A DNA stretch of 64,000 bases from Pseudomonas sp. RIT-PI-S (GTDB lineage Bacteria > Pseudomonadota > Gammaproteobacteria > Pseudomonadales > Pseudomonadaceae). Made by a program: the position numbers and the translations under genes. Numbering within the stretch: position 1 is the stretch's first letter; each line of letters starts with the position of its first letter. The stretch covers positions 186,001 to 250,000 of the forward strand of contig NZ_JANZKJ010000002.1 in assembly GCF_025642975.1 (NCBI RefSeq), written 5' to 3'. Below are positions 38,914 to 48,248 of the stretch, piece by piece. The notes beneath the pieces were generated by a model. The model did not search any database, was not told the origin of the DNA, and worked only from the letters and a program-made list of their open reading frames with translations.

Positions 38914-39806
38914 ACCTCGAACACTGGCACGCTCTCACACCAGCGATCCTTGTATTCCCGATCGCCGCGCCCAAATGAGTAACGTAGCGTTTTCCCAAGG
39001 GCGCGGGCACGGTCCCACTCTTGCTGGGTATTGATGAAACTAAGCACGCTACCCGGGCTGAACGCCCGGCTCAGCGGATCGACACCGCCATTAATGTACT
39101 CGACCGATACCCATGCAGGGCTGTCCACCCGGTAAAGGACTTGGATCGCAACCGGAGCTGATTCGAGCAGAATTACGGATCCGGTCATGAACTCTCGTAA
39201 CAGCCCGAACACTTCCGGCAACCGATCACTAGCAGGTACCGGGCGCTCCCAACGCCGTTGAAAAAGGTCCGCGTAGATACCGGCGAGTTCGCCAGCTGTG
39301 AACGATGCGATAGGCACCACCGCTCCGCCTGCCTCTTCGAGCAAACGTAGCTCGCGACGCTGGTTGTAGCGAAACTTCTTCGAATAGTCTTCCGGCATGC
39401 GCGCCATCGCTAAGGTTTCTGCCTGAGGGCGCAATGTGCTCACGGTCGCTTCGTTCAGCGCTGATACATACCTCCCGCGTTGACGAACAGGCACGCGGGT
39501 ATCAGGTGCGACAGGAATGATCACCTCGGCATTCCCTAAGTCGAACAACCCACGTTTGCGCAAGCGTTTAAGCACATCCTTGCTAAGCGCCAGATCCCTC
39601 CCCCAACAAGGTATACCCGCGATCAAGGTGCCCGCTTGCTCGTAACCTAAATAGCGCAGCGGGATATCAGCGAGGCCTGAAAGGCGCTCGACTATCGAGG
39701 GGTGAGTTGCGACGCTGCCACCAAAGGCCGACCAAAGCGTTGCGTAGTCCTGAGCAGAGATTTGCGTCCAGCCGCGCTCTCGCCAACAGCGCAACGCGTT
39801 CAGCAT
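38910..39806 (-). CDS. Mig-14 family protein
   Basis: A 298-residue protein of the Mig-14 family, linked to cationic antimicrobial peptide resistance in Salmonella and P. aeruginosa. It has a GNAT-like fold (RMPEDYSKKFRYNQRRELRLLEEAGG, then AIQVLYR...VSVEYINGGVDP, LGKTLRYSFGRGDREYKDRWCE), similar to FemAB-type proteins. The ATG at 39806 overlaps the msbA stop by 7 bases. It is followed directly by the PIG-L gene, as in other Pseudomonas core-LPS loci. Confidence 0.85.
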   Translation of the reverse strand: MLNALRCWRERGWTQISAQDYATLWSAFGGSVATHPSIVERLSGLADIPLRYLGYEQAGTLIAGIPCWGRDLALSKDVLKRLRKRGLFDLGNAEVIIPVAPDTRVPVRQRGRYVSALNEATVSTLRPQAETLAMARMPEDYSKKFRYNQRRELRLLEEAGGAVVPIASFTAGELAGIYADLFQRRWERPVPASDRLPEVFGLLREFMTGSVILLESAPVAIQVLYRVDSPAWVSVEYINGGVDPLSRAFSPGSVLSFINTQQEWDRARALGKTLRYSFGRGDREYKDRWCESVPVFEV

Positions 39807-41620
39807 GGATCGCTCACCGCTTGCCCTTGCGCCGACCCGCCCTCCTCGAACTGCCGGGCATGAAGCCTTGAGTAGTAGCCGTTCAATGCCAGCAACTGCG
39901 CATGTGAGCCTCGCTCGACGATCCGACCTTGATCCATGACCAGGATCAAGTCCGCTTTCTCGATTGTCGTCAAGCGGTGAGCGATAACCAGGGTGGTCCG
40001 ATTCTTCATGACTTCGTCGAGCGCTGCCTGGATGTGCCGCTCAGACTCGGTATCAAGCGCCGAAGTCGCTTCGTCGAGGATTAGCAAAGGCGCGTTTTTC
40101 AACAAGGCTCGTGCGATCGCTAGCCGCTGCCGCTGGCCACCGGAAAGGAGCACACCGTTCTCGCCCACAAGGGTCTGGTATCCCTCGGGCATCCGATCAA
40201 TGAACTCATCGGCATAAGCGGCCTGCGCGGCACGCTTGATCTCTTCCAGCGGCGCATCTGCCAAGTCGCCATAGGCGATGTTGTTGGCCACAGTGTCATT
40301 GAACAGCGTCACCGCCTGGGTAACCAATGCCGTATGTCGGCGCAGATTACGAAGGCGATAGCTCTGGACCTCTACGCCATCAAGAAGAATTTGACCCTCA
40401 CTATGCTGATAAAAGCGGGGCACAAGGCTGGCGAGAGTCGACTTGCCGCTCCCGGAGCGCCCCACAAGCGCCACCATCTGCCCAGCCTCAGCCACAAAGC
40501 TGATTCCATCGAGTACGGGCCTGTCGGTGCCTGGATAGCTAAAGCTCAAGTTCCGTACTTCCAGCCTGCCGGTTACCCGCTCTACCTCAACGGTCCCGTC
40601 ATCGACTTCCGGTGCTTCATCCAACTGTTCGAAAATACTCTCCGCGCCCGCTACGCCTTTCTGAATGGTAGAACTCACTTCCGACAACTGCCGAATCGGC
40701 TTGGGCAACAGGCCCGCCATAGTGATATAGGCCACTAGGTCACCGGCTGAAGAGTCGCCACGTAAATAAAGCACAAGGAACATGACAATCGCCATGCCGG
40801 TATAGGTCACCAATTGCAGCATGGGGGTGTAGACCGCTCCGGTCTTGGTCATTTTCAATTGCCTATCAGTGTTGCTCTGGCTGGCTTTCTGGAACCGTGA
40901 TTGTTCGTATTCTTCGCCGCCGAAACTACGCACCACTCGATAGCCTTGGATGGTTTCAGAGGCGACATGGGTGACATCTCCCATCGCCACCTGAACCTTC
41001 TTGCTCTGTTTGCGGAATTTCCGACTGGTGCTGTTCACCATCAATGCGATCAACGGCAGTATGGCCACCATCACAAGTGTAAGTTTCCAGTTCATCCACA
41101 ATAGCGAAACGAATAGAAATACAACCGTCATGCCTTCTCGAATGACGACTTTGATCGCGTCCGTCGCAGCGCCGGTCACCATAGTCACGTTGAATGTGAT
41201 GCGGGAGATAAGGTGCCCGGAGTTGTGGTTGTCAAAATACCGATTCGGCAGCTCGAGCAGCTTGTTGAACAGGACGATTCGCAGGTCCTGAATCAAACCC
41301 AGCGAGACTCGCGCCAGGAAAAAGTTGCCGATGTAGGAACCGACTCCCTGCCAAATCGCGATGATCACAATCATCAATGGCACCGCCTGAACCAGTTGCA
41401 ACTGTCCTAGCCAAGGGTTGCCAGGGAACAGCGATGCCTCCGGGTTCGATAGCCCGTCTACAAAATATTTTAGGATGTACGCCAGCATTGGCTGGGTGGA
41501 TGCGAAGATCAGGAAGCCCACAATACTCAGCAAGAACAGGCCTATGTACGGCCGTACATAGGTCAGCAGGCGCATGTAGATTTTCAGGGTCGACTGAGGC
41601 TGAGTGGGAAAATTGCTCAT
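39800..41620 (-). CDS. msbA: Lipid A-core flippase MsbA
   Basis: A 606-residue ABC exporter half-transporter: six-helix membrane domain (about 15-330) then an ATPase domain with Walker A GRSGSGKST (near 390), signature LSGGQRQR, Walker B LLILDEATSALD and H-loop VIAHRL. It flips lipid A-core from the inner leaflet to the outer leaflet. The ATG at 41620 (MSNFPTQPQSTLKIYMRLL) was chosen; 27 in-frame codons upstream are unlike the family. It diverges from the kinase-like gene across 120 bases. Confidence 0.94.
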   Translation of the reverse strand: MSNFPTQPQSTLKIYMRLLTYVRPYIGLFLLSIVGFLIFASTQPMLAYILKYFVDGLSNPEASLFPGNPWLGQLQLVQAVPLMIVIIAIWQGVGSYIGNFFLARVSLGLIQDLRIVLFNKLLELPNRYFDNHNSGHLISRITFNVTMVTGAATDAIKVVIREGMTVVFLFVSLLWMNWKLTLVMVAILPLIALMVNSTSRKFRKQSKKVQVAMGDVTHVASETIQGYRVVRSFGGEEYEQSRFQKASQSNTDRQLKMTKTGAVYTPMLQLVTYTGMAIVMFLVLYLRGDSSAGDLVAYITMAGLLPKPIRQLSEVSSTIQKGVAGAESIFEQLDEAPEVDDGTVEVERVTGRLEVRNLSFSYPGTDRPVLDGISFVAEAGQMVALVGRSGSGKSTLASLVPRFYQHSEGQILLDGVEVQSYRLRNLRRHTALVTQAVTLFNDTVANNIAYGDLADAPLEEIKRAAQAAYADEFIDRMPEGYQTLVGENGVLLSGGQRQRLAIARALLKNAPLLILDEATSALDTESERHIQAALDEVMKNRTTLVIAHRLTTIEKADLILVMDQGRIVERGSHAQLLALNGYYSRLHARQFEEGGSAQGQAVSDPC

Positions 41621-41740
41621 GGTGTTCCGTGAAGAAAAAAGAGCCACTTTAGCACAGCCTCCCCAGGGCATGGATGAAGCAGGCGGGCCAAGTGACTCCA
41701 TCTCGGGTAAGCTATTCGACCCCTTTTCCGAGGAGCATCA

Positions 41741-42394
41741 ATGCAAGCGCTCAATCATCCAGCCTACCTGGCCCTACGCGAGGGTGCGGAAGTCATCGAG
41801 GCCGATGGTTCTGGGGATAAGGTGTTGGGGCTACGCGACGGCAGCATGCTTAAATTTTTCCGCCGAAAACGCTTGGTCAGCTCAGCGCTGCTGTTCCCCT
41901 ATGCGAAGCGATTTGCTAGCAACGCTCGTGCCCTGCATCGTCGACAAGTGCCTTGCCCCGAGGTCATAGCGGTTTATCGGATTCCAAGCATCGAGCGTGA
42001 CGCCGTGCACTACCTGCCCCTGGCTGGGCGTACCGTGCGTCAGCTGTTCGAAGGTGACGCGCCCCCCGCCCTGCGCTTTGAGCTGGGCCAATTTGTCGCG
42101 CGGCTTCATGCGCATGGGGTGTACTTCCGCTCACTTCACTTGGGCAATATTGTGCTCACCCCAGATCAGCAGCTTGGGCTCATCGATATAGCGGACTTAA
42201 GTTGCCAGCGCAGGCCATTGTCCACCGGCAAACGGCTACGCAACTTTCAACATATGGTGCGCTACAAGGCCGATATGCACTGGTTGCTCGCCGACAGCGC
42301 CGGCAGCCCATTCCTTGAAGGATACAGACTCGTGTTGGGCGATAGTCCCGCAAGCCACACGCTGATGCCACGCCTTAGCACGTTGTTTGGCTGA
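41741..42394 (+). CDS. Kinase-like protein of the LPS/toluene-tolerance type
   Basis: A 217-residue protein with a protein-kinase-like fold, the family annotated in P. putida as toluene tolerance protein, next to msbA in many pseudomonads. The catalytic loop reads HGVYFRSLHLGN (125-136): the HRD-type Asp is Ser131, while Asn136 is kept; the metal-site motif IDIADL is present. It may be a pseudokinase or use an altered mechanism. The start ATG at 41741 is preceded by GAGGAG. It faces msbA divergently and converges on the GT2 gene. Confidence 0.72.
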   Translation: MQALNHPAYLALREGAEVIEADGSGDKVLGLRDGSMLKFFRRKRLVSSALLFPYAKRFASNARALHRRQVPCPEVIAVYRIPSIERDAVHYLPLAGRTVRQLFEGDAPPALRFELGQFVARLHAHGVYFRSLHLGNIVLTPDQQLGLIDIADLSCQRRPLSTGKRLRNFQHMVRYKADMHWLLADSAGSPFLEGYRLVLGDSPASHTLMPRLSTLFG

Positions 42395-42442
42395 TCAGCA
42401 CCACCACCCCCTTACAGTAGGTAGCGCATAGGCGCATCGATC

Positions 42443-43345
42443 TCAGCGCCTGAAGACTATGCGGCTCAATTTCTTGAAGTAGTCCCAGCGCAACGCTTGT
42501 GCTGGGCTCAGCCTGAACGCAAGCCAGTAGTAACGCCTGGCGCCCGCCCAGTCCTTGGCGAGAATGGAGTTACGGAACAGCGAAAGGTAGCGCTGGGCTT
42601 TATACCGGCAGCGTAGCGGCTGGCAAGGTGCCGGGAGCGTGGCGAAGACCTCCTCGACAATGGCCAGGGCCGTCCGCTCTTCATCGCGAGTATTGCGCAA
42701 ACTATCGGAATGCCTATGAATCCTGGCGATTGGTTGCGCAATAGTTCCCACCTGCCCGCTCACGAGAACGTAGGCAAATACCGGTATATCCTCACCCGCT
42801 TTCAGGTTTTCCGGATAAGGACGAGCGAGCAAACAGGCTCGCCTGAACAATGTGCAGCTGTGCGAAATGGCGATGCGCTTTTCCAACAGATACTGCCGCG
42901 CCATTGCGTATTCAGGCATCGCTAATACCGCGGCCGGCATCCGGGATTTTTCTTTCCCATCTGGCCCTACCGATATATGACCGCCTAACACAACATCCAG
43001 CTCGGGCCTCGATGAGACCGCCTCCTTGAACGCCGCCAACGCAGTAGGGGTCAGTTCGTCATCGGCATCCAGTGGCAGGATATATTCACCGCGAGCCCTG
43101 CGTATGCCCGCATTACGTGCGGCGCCGGCGCCGGCGTTGCTCTGCGTTACCACATCAACCACCGGCCAGCGGCTAGCGTATTGACGAAGCAATTCCAATG
43201 TTCCGTCGGTCGAGCCGTCGTCTACAACAATGACTTCAATATTTTCCATTACCTGAGAAGTAATGGAATCTAATACCCGGGTTAGATAATGAGCGTAGTT
43301 ATAGGTGGGTATAACCACGCTGATCAGGATATTCCTTGGACTCAT
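42443..43345 (-). CDS. GT2-family glycosyltransferase (WapR-like)
   Basis: A 300-residue GT-A glycosyltransferase. Family motifs: VVIPTYNYAHYL, VVDDGSTDGT, and the DxD-type metal site LDADDELTP. The catalytic-base region SHSCTLFRR follows. P. aeruginosa PA5000 (WapR), a rhamnosyltransferase in the same neighbourhood, is a GT2 enzyme, but I cannot assign the sugar from sequence. It starts inside the stop of the carbamoyltransferase (ATGA), so it follows it in one transcript. Confidence 0.82.
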   Translation of the reverse strand: MSPRNILISVVIPTYNYAHYLTRVLDSITSQVMENIEVIVVDDGSTDGTLELLRQYASRWPVVDVVTQSNAGAGAARNAGIRRARGEYILPLDADDELTPTALAAFKEAVSSRPELDVVLGGHISVGPDGKEKSRMPAAVLAMPEYAMARQYLLEKRIAISHSCTLFRRACLLARPYPENLKAGEDIPVFAYVLVSGQVGTIAQPIARIHRHSDSLRNTRDEERTALAIVEEVFATLPAPCQPLRCRYKAQRYLSLFRNSILAKDWAGARRYYWLAFRLSPAQALRWDYFKKLSRIVFRR

Positions 43346-45084
43346 CCCAGCTCCGAATCCTTGACCACCAACACATCCTCCATGATCAAGTACTGCAGGT
43401 CCGAGCCAAAGAACATGTTCAAGGCATCGGTTGGCGAGCAGATCATCGGTTCGCCGCGGCGGTTGAGCGAGGTGTTGAGCGACACGCCGTTACCGGTGAG
43501 GTCTTCCAGCGCCTTCATCATGTCGTAGTAGCGCGGGTTGTATTCGCGCTTGAGCACCTGAGCGCGCGAGGTGCCGTCTTCGTGTACCACTTCCGGCACG
43601 CGGGTTTTCCACTCGTCCGCCACTTCGAAGGTGAAGGTCATGAAGGGGGCGGGATGGTCGACCTTGATCATCTGCGGCGCCACGGTGTCGAGCATGGACG
43701 GGCAGAAGGGGCGCCAGCGTTCGCGGAACTTGATCTGGTGATTGATGCGATCCGCCACGCCCGGCACGCTCGGGCAGCCGATGATCGAACGGCCACCCAA
43801 GGCCCGCGGGCCGAACTCCATGCGCCCCTGGAACCAGGCCACAGGGTTGCCATCGACCATGATCTGGGCAATCTGCTGCGGCATGTTTTCGATTTGCCGC
43901 CACTTGGGTTTGCTGGGATGACGGGCGCAGGCGGCGATCACGTCTTCGTTGCTGTACGCGGGGCCGAGGTACACGTGCTCCATCTTCTCCACCGGCACGC
44001 CACGTGCGTGGGAGACATACGCCGCTGCGCCGACGGCGGTACCGGCGTCACCGGAGGCCGGCTGCACGAACAGCTCTTTCACGTCCGGGCGGGCGATGAT
44101 CTTCTGGTTCAACTTGACGTTCAGCGCACAGCCGCCAGCGAAGGCCAGCTTGCCGGTTTCTTTCAGCACGTCGCCCAAGTAATGGTCGATCATCTGCAGC
44201 GCGAGCTTCTCGAACAGCGCCTGCATGCTGGCCGCGTAGTGAATATAGGGCTCGTCGGCGATGTCCCCTTCCCGCTTGGGCCCCAGCCATTCGATCAGCT
44301 TGGGCGAGAAGTAGAAGCCCTTGCCCTTTTCCTTGTAGCGGCGCAGGCCAATCACGTTGGCGTAGTCGGTGTTGATTACCAGCTCGCCATGTTCAAAGGT
44401 AGCCAGGCGCGAGAAGTCGTACTGGCTAGCATCGCCATACGGGGCCATGCCCATGACCTTGAATTCGCCATCGAGCATTTCGAAGCCGAGGAATTCAGTG
44501 ATCGCGCCGTAAAGGCCGCCCAACGAGTCCGGGTCGTAGAACTCCTTGAGCTTGTGGATCTTGCCGTTTTCGCCGTAGCCGAAGAAGGTGGTGGCGTATT
44601 CGCCCTTGCCGTCGATCCCCAGGATCGCGGTTTTCTCGGTGAAGCCTGAGCAGTGGTAAGCGCTGGAGGCGTGCGCCAGGTGGTGCTCGACCGGCTCGAT
44701 CTTCACTTTCTTGGGATCAAAGCCCAGTTGCTCAAGGCACCAGACGATCTTCTTGCGGTAGCGCTTGTAGCGGCGGTTGCCCATCAGCAGGGCGTCCAGC
44801 GCACGGTCCGGGGCATACCAATAGCGCTTGGCATAGTGCCAGCGGGCCTTGCCGAACAAGCTGATCGGGGCAAACGGAATGGCGACCACGTCGACATCCG
44901 CCGGGGTGATACCGGCCTGTTCGAGGCAGAATTTCGCCGATTCGTAGGGCATGCGGTTCTTGGCATGCTTGTCCCGCACGAAACGCTCTTCTTCGGCGGC
45001 AGCGATCAGCTTGCCGTCGATGTACAACGCTGCGGAAGGGTCGTGGCTGAGGGCGCCGGACAGCCCGAGAATCGTCAATGCCAA
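43342..45084 (-). CDS. wapO: LPS core carbamoyltransferase (WapO-like)
   Basis: A 580-residue carbamoyltransferase of the NodU/CmcH type. N-terminal ILGLSGALSHDPSAAL and HHLAHASSAY, and C-terminal FQGRMEFGPRALGGRSI are the family landmarks. P. aeruginosa WapO (PA5005) carbamoylates heptose of the inner core and lies in the matching position. The ATG at 45084 is the start. It is transcribed away from the large toxin-like gene; both promoters must lie in the 165-base gap. Confidence 0.88.
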   Translation of the reverse strand: MALTILGLSGALSHDPSAALYIDGKLIAAAEEERFVRDKHAKNRMPYESAKFCLEQAGITPADVDVVAIPFAPISLFGKARWHYAKRYWYAPDRALDALLMGNRRYKRYRKKIVWCLEQLGFDPKKVKIEPVEHHLAHASSAYHCSGFTEKTAILGIDGKGEYATTFFGYGENGKIHKLKEFYDPDSLGGLYGAITEFLGFEMLDGEFKVMGMAPYGDASQYDFSRLATFEHGELVINTDYANVIGLRRYKEKGKGFYFSPKLIEWLGPKREGDIADEPYIHYAASMQALFEKLALQMIDHYLGDVLKETGKLAFAGGCALNVKLNQKIIARPDVKELFVQPASGDAGTAVGAAAYVSHARGVPVEKMEHVYLGPAYSNEDVIAACARHPSKPKWRQIENMPQQIAQIMVDGNPVAWFQGRMEFGPRALGGRSIIGCPSVPGVADRINHQIKFRERWRPFCPSMLDTVAPQMIKVDHPAPFMTFTFEVADEWKTRVPEVVHEDGTSRAQVLKREYNPRYYDMMKALEDLTGNGVSLNTSLNRRGEPMICSPTDALNMFFGSDLQYLIMEDVLVVKDSELG

Positions 45085-45249
45085 GGGTCAGAGCCTCTGT
45101 GTACTCAATACGCGCCAGCTGGGCGCCAATATTGCTGTTAATCGAAAACGCGCGAGTATAACCCAACCGCTCGCGAGCCAATACCTATGCACGCCCAGGC
45201 GCTCGCCGTGCAATGGCAGGCTGCCCCCCTTTTTCTCAGGGGCACGCCA

Positions 45250-48189
45250 ATGACCGAACATTACCAAACCGACCCAATGACCCAGCTGGACACCCTGGAT
45301 AACCTCCTTTCACAGGGCTTGGCACAGCTACCCACGTTACGCTCGGTCGTCGAGCAACGCTTCAGGGATGCCATGCCCACCCCGCTGGCCGAAGTGCCAC
45401 TGGAACAGCTGTACCTCGGCGGAAAGTCACTTATTCAGCATCTATGTGCCGTGGCGCGAGGGGCCTCGTTGGTTGAAGGCCTTATACAACGCCGGCTTCC
45501 CAACGGCTTTGCACCCATCAGCGAGCAGGAACATCATTGGGCGCGGCGATTCCTCGAGCGCACTGGACATGATTTGAAGCAATTGCACCTCGACGGGCTC
45601 ACGCGCTTTTGGGCAGTCGTTCGGGTAAGCGGGAAGCCGGCGCGCCAGTGGCTGATCGAATTGTGCCGGGAGCATCTGCGCAGCCAGGCTCGCCTGCGCC
45701 ATGCCGACCGCACCTTAGGCGAAGTGGCCTACCGGCAATTGCTGGACGTGCTCGGGGGTGCGACTGCCGCCCCAACGTGGAAAGGCGCCGTGACCTTGCA
45801 CAGCGGCTATGCTCGCTGGGTGCTGCCAGGGGCGTTCGTGGTCTGCCGGCTCGACCCTCGCCGGTCGCTCGCCGAGCCTGTGGTGCTGAGCACCTGGACC
45901 CACGGCCTGGAAACATTCGAGTCCCTGCAAGCGCTTTATCAGGAACTCGGCGAGCGTTTGGAAGACGATCGCCAGGGTGCCGCCCTGCTCGCCTCGCTCG
46001 ACCCTGAACGGCAAAGCGCCTCACTGCGCTGCAACGGCTTGACCTTCGAACCCATCTCCGGCGATTTGCTTGTGTTTCTTCAGCTCAGCCTGGAGCGTCG
46101 CCAACACGCCGTCGTCCGCCACGCCTGGGCGCACGCCGAAAAATACCTGCAACAGGATGACCTCGGCTCCGCCAGCGATGTCCTCGCCGGCGCGGCCAAC
46201 CCCTATGCACTGTTGTCCAGCCAAGGCCCAAGGCTCACCCGCTATATGCTCCTGCTGGAGCGGGACATGCCCGCCTGGATGACTCGCATGTCGCAACCGC
46301 AGCGCTTGGAGTTGCTGCAAGGCATGCGCGAGTTGGGGCTGGCCACTGCCAATGCGATCGCGCCAGGGCTGCCCTCCGCCCGAGAATTCGCCGACCCCCA
46401 GTGGCTGCGCCAATATGCCCATGACCAATTGACCCAGCTGCTGGAGCCGTTAGGCATCACGTTATCTCCGGAGCGGATCCTTATCTCCGTGACGTCGAGC
46501 GACCCAGGTGGCCCGCTGGTCAATCCGCTCCACCCGTCCGGGTCCGTGCCTGCACGGGTATCCGGGCATACCAGCAGTTCCGTCATTTTGACCACACAAA
46601 CCCGGACCCTGGTTCAGCTGGCCATAGAAAACATATCGCCGCTCGACTGGGACTATTTCCTCACCGCCAGGGTACGGGACGACGCAGGGCGGCCCATTCC
46701 GGGGCTAAGCCCGGCCAAGGTACGCCAACTGGTGCGCCGGGCTAATGTCGGCGGCGAGTATGGGCGCTATCTGTTGCGCCGCCTGCGCTATGGGCCAGAA
46801 GCCGAATGGCGTCGGGAACGGCATGCCCGGTTGTTGCGTGCAAAGCTCCAGGTCGAAACCCTCAAGGCCCGCTATCGCGAGCAACTTGGGCCTGGAGGGC
46901 AGGCCGGGAGCTGGATATCGGCAGTGTTGGAGGCGCCCTCGCCAGCGCTACGGCGGAGGGTGGGCGGGCAGGCTGTCGGCGTATGGCAATTGTTCATTCG
47001 CAATACACCGATCGATGGGGTGTACCTGTTCGGCCCTGTGGGCTCCACCAGCGCGCAACCGGTTGCGCTCTACACCCCCGGAAGCCCGCTGCGACAAAGC
47101 TGGCGCTGGTTCAAGAACAGGCAAGCGGTCGCCACGCAGTGGTTGAACGATCCCGCTACCAAGCCGTACATCGTGCAACGTGTAGCTTTGGCTGAACGCG
47201 GCGCCATCGAGGCACTGCTCGGCACACCGGCATTGGCCTCGCATGTGGCAGCGCGGCCAGTGAGCCATAACTTTTTCGATAATGCCTACCGCTCAGAAAC
47301 GCGGCTGGTGATGGCCAATGCCGATGCCCTGAGCGCGTCGAACCGGGAACTCAACCTGCAAGCCATCGCCGAAGTGGCGGTGACCCTTACTGAAATTGTT
47401 TGCCTGGTATTGCCCAGCCGCGTGGCAGGGGTGCTATCGCTGAGCCGGGCAATCTGGTCGTTCCTCCAAGCCTACCTGGCCGTTGGCGAGGAATCGGAGA
47501 GCGTAGTGCTGCTGCATGCATTCGATGGCTACGCGAACCTCTTCGAGGCCACGGTCGCCCTTTCAACCAGCCCACTGTTCGGCAAGCTCGCACGGCGCCT
47601 ACCGTTAGGGGCGCCGGTTCCTTTGCATACCCATTATGCGATCAAGCAACAACGCGTTTATCTGCGTTACCGCCTTGTCACCGATTACGCAGAGGGGGTG
47701 TACGAAGCTCAGGGAATGGAAGGCGGCGCTTCGCAGTACTTCATTACTGATCGCGACGGACGTCAGTACGAAGTCCTTAACGACGGTGAGCACTGGCGAG
47801 TGGTTGATGCACGCATGCCACACGCTCGATACAAACCGATAGTGCGGCGCAACCGCGAAGGAAATTGGGAAATGGTCGATGAAATCCGCTGGCGTGGGCC
47901 GGTTCCGGATATCCCGGCGCTACTGCAACGTGTGCGGTTACCTGACCCGCCCGCGGGCGTGAGCCCGGGCTTACCGAGCGTTATCAATGGCCAGCATTAC
48001 CTGCGCATTGGCGAGAGCGTGTTGGCGGTTCGCCCAAGCCTGCTGCCTGGGCGCTATACCGTCTTGATTCCACCGACTCAGCAGCCAGAGGCAGTGCTCA
48101 CGGTGCTTTTCCGCCATGACCCCGCGCGCGGCTGGGAAGCGAAGGTACGGCAAAGCGACCTGAGCAGCGAGTGGTTCGAGCTCGGCTAA
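45250..48189 (+). CDS. Large toxin-like protein, DUF6543 (dermonecrotic-toxin N-terminal) type
   Basis: A 979-residue protein resembling the large Pseudomonas proteins carrying the DUF6543 domain, often annotated as dermonecrotic-toxin-like. The N-terminal half is helical, Leu- and Arg-rich (TLDNLLSQGLAQLPTLRSVV). Residues about 715-770 form the only long hydrophobic stretch (EVAVTLTEIVCLVLP), and a later part reads YFITDRDGRQYEV. No signal peptide. The ATG at 45250 has AGGGG seven bases upstream; an earlier ATG at 45187 has a weaker site. No partner or immunity gene is obvious next to it. Function unknown. Confidence 0.6.
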   Translation: MTEHYQTDPMTQLDTLDNLLSQGLAQLPTLRSVVEQRFRDAMPTPLAEVPLEQLYLGGKSLIQHLCAVARGASLVEGLIQRRLPNGFAPISEQEHHWARRFLERTGHDLKQLHLDGLTRFWAVVRVSGKPARQWLIELCREHLRSQARLRHADRTLGEVAYRQLLDVLGGATAAPTWKGAVTLHSGYARWVLPGAFVVCRLDPRRSLAEPVVLSTWTHGLETFESLQALYQELGERLEDDRQGAALLASLDPERQSASLRCNGLTFEPISGDLLVFLQLSLERRQHAVVRHAWAHAEKYLQQDDLGSASDVLAGAANPYALLSSQGPRLTRYMLLLERDMPAWMTRMSQPQRLELLQGMRELGLATANAIAPGLPSAREFADPQWLRQYAHDQLTQLLEPLGITLSPERILISVTSSDPGGPLVNPLHPSGSVPARVSGHTSSSVILTTQTRTLVQLAIENISPLDWDYFLTARVRDDAGRPIPGLSPAKVRQLVRRANVGGEYGRYLLRRLRYGPEAEWRRERHARLLRAKLQVETLKARYREQLGPGGQAGSWISAVLEAPSPALRRRVGGQAVGVWQLFIRNTPIDGVYLFGPVGSTSAQPVALYTPGSPLRQSWRWFKNRQAVATQWLNDPATKPYIVQRVALAERGAIEALLGTPALASHVAARPVSHNFFDNAYRSETRLVMANADALSASNRELNLQAIAEVAVTLTEIVCLVLPSRVAGVLSLSRAIWSFLQAYLAVGEESESVVLLHAFDGYANLFEATVALSTSPLFGKLARRLPLGAPVPLHTHYAIKQQRVYLRYRLVTDYAEGVYEAQGMEGGASQYFITDRDGRQYEVLNDGEHWRVVDARMPHARYKPIVRRNREGNWEMVDEIRWRGPVPDIPALLQRVRLPDPPAGVSPGLPSVINGQHYLRIGESVLAVRPSLLPGRYTVLIPPTQQPEAVLTVLFRHDPARGWEAKVRQSDLSSEWFELG

Positions 48190-48248
48190 AACGCAGGGCC
48201 GTGCAACCGGCTCGCGGGATTCGCCACACCCCCGCAGCTCGGCTGACG

